Source: Elephas maximus indicus (lineage: Eukaryota > Chordata > Mammalia > Proboscidea > Elephantidae). Taken from it: a stretch of DNA of 64,000 nt. Below, in pieces: positions 33,991 through 43,400 of this stretch. The stretch is from positions 55,656,001 through 55,720,000 of the forward strand of contig NC_064834.1 of assembly GCF_024166365.1 (NCBI RefSeq), in the 5' to 3' direction. A program made the position numbers and the translations under genes. Under the pieces are notes generated by a model. That model had not been told where the DNA came from. It saw only the letters and a program-made list of their open reading frames with translations, and did not search any database. The stretch's first letter is position 1. Each line of letters begins with the position of its first letter.

Positions 33991-34140
33991 ATATAAAAAG
34001 GAAAATATAAGGGAAATAACTTCTTCACTTTCAGAATTCAGCTCTTCAGAATACTTTTTCAAATGAGAGTCATACCTATACATTTGTTTTCCTTACACAA
34101 TATTGTCCCCTGTGTCAACAAGAGCACTTAGTGATGCAGC

Positions 34141-34325
34141 AGGTTCTTGGGTGCTGTCAAGGCAGTTTCAACTCACAGTGACCCCGTGTGACAGAGTAGA
34201 ACTGCCTCATAGGGTTTTCTCGGCTGTAACCTTTACAGAAGCTGGTGGAGCCACTGGATGGGTTCAAACTACCAGCTTTTTGGTTAGCAGCCAAGTGCTT
34301 AACCCATTGCGCCAACAGTGCTCCT
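34141..34325 (-). mobile_element. AfroSINE, long form, antisense (1 of 4 in a row)
   Basis: Tail ttgggtgctgtcaaggcagt, 'gtgacagagtagaactgcct', head gcgccaacagtgctcc. Confidence 0.9.
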
Positions 34326-34454
34326 TGATTCAGCAAGAATGCTCTCATTGTTTCTGGGATTTTCTTCCAAGCCACTGACATCCACTACCAGGGCTCCTTA
34401 TTTCACAGGCGACTAGAAACAAAACAAAACAACAACCAAAAACAAACAAAAAAA

Positions 34455-34612
34455 CCTTTGATGGAGTAGAACTGCCCCACAGGGTTTCCAGGGCTGTAAA
34501 TCTTTACCGAAGCAGACTGCCACATCTTTCTCTGAGGCGTGCTGGTGGGTTCAAACTGCCCACCTTTTGGTTGGCAGCTGAGCACTTTAATCACTGCACC
34601 ACCAGGGCTTCT
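34455..34612 (-). mobile_element. AfroSINE, long form, antisense (2 of 4), tail missing
   Basis: Starts at gatggagtagaactgcccca without the tail; block gactgccacatctttctctg; head ccaccagggcttc. Preceded by an A-rich (aaaac)n run. Confidence 0.9.
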
Positions 34613-34621
34613 CATTCACAG

Positions 34622-34816
34622 GATCCAACCCAAAAACCAAGCTCACCGCCATCTAGTCGATTCTGACTCATAGCAACCCCATAGGGTTTCCAAGCTTGTA
34701 AATCTCTAGGTGAAGCAGACTGCCACATCTTTCTCCCACAGAGCCACTGGTAGCTTTGAACCACCAACCTTCTGGTTAGCAGTGGAGTGCTTAAACCACT
34801 GTGCCACCAGGACTCT
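34622..34816 (-). mobile_element. AfroSINE, long form, antisense (3 of 4)
   Basis: Tail aaaaaccaagctcaccgcca, block gactgccacatctttctccc, head ccaccaggactc. 'ttattcaca' follows this and neighbouring copies. Confidence 0.92.
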
Positions 34817-34827
34817 TTATTCACAAA

Positions 34828-34987
34828 CCCCCCAAAAATCAAACCTATTTCTGTTCAGTGGATTCTGACTCGTAGCGACCCTATGGAGCTGCCCCATAGA
34901 GATTCCAGGGAGCAGCTGGTGGATTCAAACTGCTGACCTTTTGGTTAGCAGCTGTAGTTCTTAACCACTATACCACCAGGGTCTCCC
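34828..34987 (-). mobile_element. AfroSINE, short form, antisense (4 of 4)
   Basis: Tail aaaaatcaaacctatttctg, head ccaccagggtctcc, followed by ttattcacaggat, also seen at 34,612-34,624. Confidence 0.92.
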
Positions 34988-35097
34988 CTTATTCACAGGA
35001 TAAGGGCTCCTAATTCTTGATCTTTAACCGGCAGAATTAATTCAATTTGGGCCTCTTATGTTAATTCTTTAAAAATGTGCAGTACCATGTGTACCTT

Positions 35098-35260
35098 TTA
35101 GAAACCCTGGTGGCATAGTGGTTAAGAGCTACAGCTGCTAACAAAAGGTCAGCAGTTTGAATCCACCAGGCGCTCCTTGGAAACCCTATGGGGCAGTTTT
35201 ACTCTGTCCTTTTGGGTCGCTATAAGTCAGCATCAGCTCAATGGCAATGGGTTTCAGGTA
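35098..35260 (+). mobile_element. AfroSINE, short form, sense
   Basis: Head agaaaccctggtggcatagt, tail ctcaatggcaatgggtttca. 'tgtaccttttag' before and 'tgtaccttttaa' after are a near-perfect target duplication. Confidence 0.94.
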
Positions 35261-35783
35261 TGTACCTTTTAACTGTGACTAACAGCAGAGTGCATCCAGA
35301 CATTCACATGTTATGCGTACAGCCACAAAGGGCTTGGAGATGATCTACTATAATGCATAGCAGTAATGCACTATGTACATGGTTTTACAGAAACAGTATC
35401 TTTATTTTCAATTTACTTTGAGGAACTTTTTCTTTATGGATAAGTTAGGTCTCTCGAATTATTACAACAAAACATTACACCATTCAAATTGATTAGGGGA
35501 CAGGCTATTCCAAGTAAATGGTCTAAAATGTAAAAAATTTTAAATGTGGTTTTCGAATTTTCTAGTGGAAATAACACCTTGAGGAATTTTTTTTTTTAAA
35601 ATTAACTTTGGCCAATCAGATGTTTTGCCTAAGTTTGCATTTACAGTGTTAATTAGTATCACATCATTAATGTGCTACAAGTCCTTCTAAAAAGATTTAA
35701 TTAAGCAAGGCCCATGTTTTACCAAAAACATGCTTTAATTTTTTCTTAATTTAGTATCTGTTTATGAAGTTCAGTATGTTCTT
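35261..35783. other. CFAP43-GSTO1 spacer
   Basis: AT-rich unique sequence. No feature supported. Confidence 0.5.
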
Positions 35784-36370
35784 ATCGTTGTTAGTTGCCA
35801 GTTAGCCCATTCCAAGTCACGCTGACCCCATGTGTGCAGAGTAGAAGCGTTGCCAGGTGAAAACCCCAGGTTTTGCTCGGTGTGACTTGTTACAGCTGAT
35901 AAACAAGAGGCCGAGGTGGGAGATCAGAAAGACACCTTTATTTCCTTGTACAAAGAAAGGAATAATCAGGGTTGCTGCCTCCAAGGCTGCTGGCAGGCAG
36001 CCTGGGGAGGTGGGCTTTTACAGAGGGCTGACAAGGAAATGCAAACTCATCATGACTATTCAGGACTGACCTTCACGCAGGCGCTCAGAGCTTGGGGATG
36101 ACTATGCATTTTCTTTAGACAAGGGTTCGATCCCTTAGGATGGAGGAAGGGATGAACATTTCTTCATTAGGATGCTCTGTCTCCACCCAGAGGCAGGTTG
36201 AGACCATCTATGGCCCGCTCTGTGATTATCTTGTCAAGGACAATTTCAGAAGAAAGGGCAGCTTATTTTGCTCCACGTAGGAGGATAAGTCAGGGCAGAT
36301 GTCTCAGAACTGCTCTGTAGGGTTTTCAAGGCTGGGATCTTTTGGGCAGGCCCTCCCAGTAGTCATATTA
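35784..36370 (-). mobile_element. AfroSINE/RTE tail split by an insertion
   Basis: Left part 35,784-35,846 (tail to gcagagtagaa) and right part 36,306-36,370 (agaactgctctgtagggttt ...) form one antisense SINE once the 459-bp insert between them is removed. Confidence 0.8.
35847..36305 (+). mobile_element. LTR-like repeat, copy 1
   Basis: 459-bp insert flanked by agaa (35,843-35,846 and 36,306-36,309). Contains 'gataaacaagaggccgag', 'cctttatttccttgtaca', 'caaggaaatgcaaactca' and 'caaggacaatttcagaag', all of which recur in order in the element at 47,888-48,885. It looks like a solo LTR, but the TG...CA ends are not clear. Noncoding. Confidence 0.65.
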
Positions 36371-36696
36371 AGCTCATAACAAGAGCCTTTGGAGAGCATG
36401 AACCATGTGAGAGTGCTGACCCCTGGTCACAGGCCCTCAAGTTGGGGAAACCCTGAGGAAGAGAGGGAGCTGTGACAAGGGCTACCTGTGAGATAGAGTT
36501 AGTTTTAGCCTCAGAATAATGGTCCGCTTATGGGTTTCCAAATGCACCTATTTATTAAACATTTGGTCTTTGAGACCTTAGTAAGGGCCGAGGCTCAGAG
36601 TCAAGCAGGTGGGCTGAGTGAATTTAGGCAAAGGTTTGGCTAGAGCGTCTACTTACACAGCCCTGGGATGTAGGGGTTAGGAAAGGGGTTCCAGGG

Positions 36697-36840
36697 CACC
36701 ATGAAAGCACTAGATTTTTACTGCATGATATGTAACCTAAGAGCACATGCCTGTCTCTAAAAAGTGCATCTTCCAGTTTACAACAGGTGTTTTGACTTGT
36801 TGATTCACAATGCCAGGTTATCGAAATACATATATGTTTT
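36697..36840 (+). repeat. Dispersed repeat, copy upstream of GSTO1
   Basis: 'gcactagatttttactgcat', 'aagtgcatcttcca', 'caatgccaggttatc' and related text recur in the same order in GSTO1 intron 2 (39,435-39,745), where SINEs interrupt it. Confidence 0.65.
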
Positions 36841-36849
36841 GAGAGAGTG

Positions 36850-37379
36850 GCTGGGTACGCTCTCTGGCCGAACTGCGGAGTGTGGGATCCGGGGGGTCCC
36901 GTTAGGAGTGGACCTGCGAGAAGGGCTGACTGGAGGACACCTTTGTAGAGAGGTAGGAATGACCGACGATTTCGAGCCTTTTCTGTGTATCTGGACGGGG
37001 GCTCCTCTCTTGGTCTGCACCACACACTTTGGCACAACCGCAACCTGCCCTGTCTTAAGAGACATCCCAGGCAAACTGGGAAGCCTGGGGCCTGCCGCCT
37101 CGTGTTGGTTCTCGGCCGCGTTTTCCCTAAAGCGCTCAGGCTGCACCGGTGGCTTGCTCCTTCTGGAAGAGGGTAGGCAACAGAGCCTGCGCGCGTCGGG
37201 CGGGCTCTCCCACAGGGCACGTGGGCGCGCAGATATATTTTCAGCGTCCACGCAGCACCGAGAGTCCTCGGTACCGAGACGCGGCTGGCCCACTGCTCTT
37301 CGCACCGCGGACCAAGGGAGGGACGACCCACTTCCTGAATCGCTGTCAAACCCTGTGCCGGAGCTTGCGCTGCGCCACC
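36850..37379 (+). promoter_or_regulatory. GSTO1: GSTO1 CpG island and promoter
   Basis: GC-rich, CpG-dense sequence runs from about 36,850 to 37,650 and covers the 5' flank, exon 1 and intron 1. There is no obvious TATA box; the tract near 37,345-37,379 leads into the Kozak sequence gcgccaccATGT. Long open frames on both strands here are a by-product of GC-richness. The exact transcription start is not determined. Confidence 0.75.
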
Positions 37380-37413
37380 ATGTCGGGGAGGTCAGCCCGG
37401 AGCCTGGGGAAAG
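37380..37413 (+). CDS. GSTO1: GSTO1 coding exon 1
   Basis: 34 nt, [11 protein letters not shown] plus one base of Gly12. Donor gtgagg. Start chosen by Kozak gccaccATG and omega-family N-terminus. Confidence 0.97.
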
Positions 37414-40400
37414 GTGAGGCCTGCCCGCCGCAGGGTGGGGGCGTGACCTCGGCGCCCCCGGCCGCGGATCCGGGTCCGGGTCCGGGGGCAGCTCTTCCAG
37501 GGGTGAGGCCACCCGTTTGGGCTCCCGCGTGTGGAGAACGCCCCGGGCCGCCGCGCGCGGGACCTCTCCACCCGCCGGGCCGGGGACGGCGGGAGGGCGG
37601 TGATCGCGGGCCGCTCTCCCGGCCATAACCACCCCCGCTTACCCCTGGCAGGCAGCGAGCCCCCAGGGCCGGTCCCGGAGGGCCTGATCCGCGTCTACAG
37701 CATGAGGTTCTGCCCGTTCGCGCAAAGGACGCTCCTGGTCCTGAATGCCAAGGGAATCCGGTGAGGACGCTGGCTGGAGCTGTTGAGGGCAGCTGGGGTG
37801 GGAATCCTGGACGGGCCCCAGGGCTATTTTTACTGCAAAATAAATCATTCTCAGCCGTTTGGGGAGCATAGAAAGTTATGAACCGTCTCCCCTAGGGGTG
37901 GGGTTGGGTTGCCGTGGACTCCACTGGTCTAAAAAACCCGTTGTCGTCGTGTGGATTCTGACTCATAGCGACCCTTTAGGGCAGTAGAACTGCCCCCGTA
38001 GGTTTCCAAGGCTGTAGTAGATCTGTATGGGAGCACATTGCCACAACTTCCGGCAGAGCGGCTGGTGTGTTCGAACCACTGATCTTACAGTGAGCAGGGC
38101 TCCTAATCAGCCGGTCTAGGATACCTCGTTTAACCAGCTACATTTTTTTTATCAGAAAAGCTGAGGCTCCAGTAAAGCTAATGATTTGCCCTATGTCAGT
38201 CGGTTGTTAACGTCACGCGGAAGCTTTTAGCCGTGGTAGATCTCCTGATTCCTGTGCCACTGCCCTTCTGCTTTCCTCACTGTGGCTTCTCCATTCTTGT
38301 CCTGCGCACCCTGTATTGTTTGCTGTTTTTCTCTGTAGACGGTCCTTCCTTGAATAGCTAGTAATTTCCTCCCAGGACAGAGTCCAGACCTTACTCTCCT
38401 GGCAGAGTACTGAGTTAATAGAGGTAGTCATGTATGTTGGGTTATTGGTTGAGTCGAATAAAGGGAAGCATCTATGCCTAAAAATTCAGCCCTTGGCAAA
38501 GCCACAGTATTGAAACTAGCACTGTTATCCACAGGAAATATGCAATAGTAGCTTGGCTTTTCTCTCTTGCCACTAAGTATCTATTGGAAAGGCTTCCCTG
38601 CCAAATGACCTTTGGAATCTGTTAAACAGACATTAATTACATACCTCTGGATCCCTGGTTGCATAGTGGTTAGGTGTTTGGCTGCTAACCAAAAGGTCAG
38701 CAGTTTGAATCCACCAGCCTTTCCTTGGAAACCTTATGGGGCAGTTCTGCCCTGTCCTGTAGGATCACTATGACTTGATGGCAAGGTGTGTGTGTGTGTT
38801 CTGTAGCAAGCACAGTGTAAGTTTAAAACGTAGTTCCCATCCTCAAGGGATTCTCCATCTATGTGCTTAGAGTTTGTAAACTAATTTTAGTCTTTGAGGA
38901 GGAGAATGGTTAGGCAGGCAATTCTTTTCCCTAAAAGAAATATAACATGTATTCTAAAGAAAAAATACATAATTAAAAAAAATTAGCCATCCCTTCATTA
39001 AGGTTTGCATACCTCATCTAGATAAAACCATGATTCTGAACACATAGAAAAAAATCATTTAGTAAATTGGAAAAAAAAAGTTTTTTTTTTATCCAAAACA
39101 CTGTTTACTATACAGAATACCCTCCATTACAAGAGAAACTTAATTTAAACTGGAATGGAAAAAAGGTATTTATTGTACTCATGTAATTGAAAAATCCAGG
39201 GACAGGACACAGCTAGATTCAGGGGCACAAAGTTTTGGGTTATATGCCCCTCTCTGGAATGCTAGGTTAAAAACAATCCTACCTTAGTAACTGAGATGGG
39301 TTTCCAAAGGAACACTGGAAGGATTTTACCAAAAAAGTGTAGAGGGTGATCCTGCTAGGTAGGGCAAAGAGCAGATATTTACTGCATATTTATGAATCAG
39401 TATTAAGTTTGAGCCCCAGGAGACTGTCAGTGATGAAGCACTAGATTTTTATTACATAATAAAAACAAAAACAAAAACCCGTTGCAGTCGAGTCAATTCC
39501 AACTCATAGTGACTCAATAGGACAGAGTAGAACTGCCCCATACTGGTTCCAAGGAGTGCCTGGTGGATTTGAACTGCTGACCTTTTTGGTTAGCAGCCAA
39601 ACTCTTCACCACTGCACCAGCAGGGTTTCCTTATTACATGATATAAGAAAACATCTTTCTCTGAAAGGTGCATCTTCCAACTTGTCGTGGCAAGTGTTTT
39701 GAGTTGTTGGTTTACAATGCCACATTACCCAAATGTATGTATAGGGTCATTATGAGTCGGAATCGACTCAACGGCAGTGGGTATGTGTCCTGAGAGCCTT
39801 CTTTATCACAAAAGCCCAGGATGTACATGGTCTTTCCAGAGTATACATTTTCAGAAATTATGTTGATAATTCCTTGGTGACAAAAACCTTGTTTTCCTGG
39901 CAGTGGCCGGCAACTGAGTGCCCAGTGTTCTGTCAGCTTGTGAACTTTTTAGTGCCTACGCACACGCGCGCGCGCACGTGCACGATTGGACACACATACA
40001 GGGTAGTGTTCAAACTGCTGTTCCTTTGTTTCCATGAGGGATTACATCTTTAAAACCTCAGAATTCAATGCTGTTAGTTATCGCTGCAGATGCGGAAACA
40101 GGAAACAAAAACTGTGTTGGTGTATATTCTTTTTGAGTAACTAATCTGCTCTTTCAAACTATTACCCAGCTTTGACAGTTATATAAACCTGGTTTTAACA
40201 ATTGTATGAAACTTTCTCTTGTTTCATATGAAATCTCTCAGGCAAGATACAAAATATCTAATTATAATTTAAAAATAGTCTGAACCTCACTTTTTCTTCC
40301 TTTTTGGTTTACTTTAATTTACCCACCCGATGTTTTTTTTTAAATATCAAATCATGGAGATTTAATCTGAAAATTTACTTGGTGGGGTGGCTTTTTAGGA

Positions 40401-43400
40401 TTCCTTAATATCCTTTTAGAAAGCAAGAATTTTTTTTTTAATCCTAATTAGCAAAAGGACTTGGATTTTACCATGTTGATTCTCATACAGTACACACTGG
40501 ACCCAATTCTCTTATTTGTCTGATAAAATTTAAAAGAGACCTCTTAGCCAAAAATGGAGTATAATATTGACAGTCTTTAAAAATTTCCACTTTGTACATT
40601 TATTTAATTCAACAAATGTTTACTGAGTCATTATCTAGAAACTTTTTAATTTCTTCATAGCATTTACAGGTTTAATTTTATTCATTTGTATGTTTACTGT
40701 TCTATTAACATCAGCAAGACCCCTGCTCTCATGGGGCTTAGATTGTAGGAAGGTGACCGATAATAAATGTGTAAATAAGGGAGCAAGATAATTGCAGGTA
40801 GATACCATCAGTTCAGTGAAAATAAAACCAGGTGATCATGTAAAAGAGGGAGGCTGGACAGCTGCTTCAGTGTGGATGGATAGGGAGCATCTCTCTGAGG
40901 ATGTTGTGTTTGACCTGGGATCATGGCCTGGGAAGAGGACAGCAAGCACAAAGGCTCCAAGGCGGGAACATGTCTGGCCAATTCAAGGAATATAACAGGG
41001 CCCAGTGTAGCCAGGTCATAATGACCAGAGGAAAAGTCACAGGAGAAAAGTAAGCAGAGGCCACATCCAGTGTGTCTTGACATGGTAAGGAGTTTGGATT
41101 TTATCCTCATGGCAATGAGGATCCATCGAGAGGCCTTCTGCAGGAGGGTGGCCTGACTCACCCTGGCTGTGTGTGAAGAGTGGGTTGTAGGGAAGCCATG
41201 GTAGAAGCAGAGAGGCTGGTTGAGAGGCTGTTGTAAAGGTCTAGGTGAGAGATGTTTTGGACAGTGGTCACAGTGAAACTGAGGGATGGACACAGTCCAG
41301 ATATAATTTATGGGTTGAGCTGGCAGGTCAATTTGATGCCAAGCAGAGGGTGAGGGGGAAAAAGGACGGGAGGGTGGCAGGAAGGCATGAAGGCGGAGTC
41401 AACTCCTAGGTTTGGGGGTCTGATTGCTAAGTGGATGGCAGGGCCAGTGAGGATTTATTCTCAAGTGCAAAAATGTTGTACTCTCTTCATCATCTTCTGT
41501 GTGTCTTTCAGGCATGAAGTCATCAACATCAACCTGAAAAATAAGCCTGAGTGGTTCTTTACGAAGAATCCCCTTGGTCTGGTACCAGTTCTGGAAAACA
41601 GTCAGGGCCAGCTGATCTATGAATCTGCCATCACTTGTGAGTACCTGGATGAAGTATATCCAGGGAAGAAGCTGTTACCAGATGACCCCTATGAGAAAGC
41701 TCGCCAAAAGATGGACTTTGAGTTATTTTCTAAGGTGTGTGTAAGAAATTGAAGCTCCTATTTGAAAAATCTTTGTTTTTATAAGCTAAATCAATGCCGT
41801 CATTTATGGCTCAGTGATTTGGAAGAGGAAGACAAGACAGGAAGATGCTCTTGTCAGCTCTGATATGCTGAAGCTCTTTCATGACCCACTTCCTGTGTTT
41901 ACATTTCCAATATAACCCCTTTTCTCTCCTCTCCTGACACTTTATGCTCCAGCCATGCCGAACTTCTTCAGTATGCCAGATGATATCCCTATAATCTTGT
42001 TTCCTGGGTTGTATGGTCAGCATATTATAAAGGAATATCTTGTCTCTAGAGAAAGAAATACCTGGAAGATGGAAGGGACTTACAGGAAGAGCATGTTGTT
42101 TCGGGAGATACTGTAAAGTGAAGCCAGTGAGGAAGGAAGAGGGAACTGTCCAACTAAGCAGGATGAGGGGGAAAGAACAGTAGAGATAGCTGCTGTCAGA
42201 GATATGATAGAAGGGGAATATGACATTTTCAAGATAGAGCAAGGAGACTTGAAAAAAGGTAACAAACAAAAGAGACTCATTGGGTTCTATTAACTGCAAC
42301 TTGTAAAATTGGTAAAGTCTTAGGCAACAAAAGTATTTCTGACATCAGTACATGACCTCTATGTACATGGGGACTCAGCACCCTTGATGTTTCTAGAACA
42401 CCCTGACGCCAGGAACTCCTGAGGGTTCTAACACATTTTTCTGTGGAGAGGGAAGATACACTTAGCCTTGAATTTATAACCTAAGAAATTATTCTCTGCC
42501 TAGGTACCACCTTTGATGATAAGCACTTTGAGAAGCCAAAATAAGGAAGAGTGCTCTGGCGTCAAAGAAGAACTGTGTAAAGAACTCAGCAAGCTAGAGG
42601 AGGTAACCCGTTTTTGCTTTTAGCTTTTATCAGAGTAACTGATACACTATTTCAACCTTTTTCTTCCTTCTACTCTCTTCATACACCCATTTCCCAAGTC
42701 ACTTTATGACCATTAGTAATCATACTACATAAGGGTTAGTTTACAACAGATGTGGTTAGCTGTTGTGTTTAATAAGTAAACCAAAATGCCTAAAAATATT
42801 TTGTCATGGGCTTGCTTTTAAAATATTTATTTGCCTTGACATTTAAATGACAAGAAAAAAAGAGAAAATTTCACCCACATTTCCACAAATTGTTATGTTT
42901 TCATTTTTCTACGCTTGCTTCCATTCCTTGTCCATGTATTAAAAAATAAAAATTTAACATAACTCTAGTCGAAGCGTTATTCTTTCCCCCTTTCCTTAAT
43001 TTTATGTAGAAAACCCATAGCAAAGACTTTGGGAAGATGCTTGGGGAAGACCTTCTTTGAGGGAGAGCTGCCATTTGGGCCTTTTAACTAGAATCCCCCT
43101 CGGACTTGAGATATTCCATTCATAATCAGCCTGAAGTTTTTACTTTTATGGGAATGCAGCCTAACATTTTCTCAATAAGTATGAAGTTTACCATAGTTTT
43201 TATCAAAAAATTTTTTCGTCTTAAGAAAGTCTTCTGTTACTAGTTTGCCAATTTTTTTTTCAAGTCATGAGTGTTGGCTTTTATTGCATGTTTTTCCTGC
43301 ATCTGTTGCATCTGAGATGTTCATAGAGTTTTTTCCCCTTATTCAGAATACACTGTTACTGATAAATTCTTCTGGTGTTGAATCATCCTACTATTACTGG

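Larger units (their letters stand above)
37761..41511 (+). other. GSTO1: GSTO1 intron 2
   Basis: 3,751 bases. Holds SINEs at 37,929-38,105, 38,648-38,790, 39,462-39,634 and 39,745-39,788, a copy of the repeat found upstream of the gene, a purine-pyrimidine alternating tract at 39,957-39,984 and an old interspersed repeat at about 40,690-41,460. No further exon seen. Confidence 0.85.

Noticed and set aside
34141-34987. Tandem near-repeats that look at first like a CRISPR-type or satellite array
   Set aside because: The units are antisense AfroSINEs of differing form with irregular spacers; this is eukaryotic DNA.
36624-37632. Long open frames on the minus strand (275 and 241 codons) and a 217-codon plus frame across the GSTO1 promoter
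   Set aside because: They overlap each other in different frames, lie in a CpG island where stops are rare, have no recognisable domain and no splice or codon pattern of a real gene.
41811-42299. 162-codon minus-strand frame in GSTO1 intron 3
   Set aside because: No recognisable domain, low-complexity aromatic-rich translation, and it lies inside an intron on the opposite strand.
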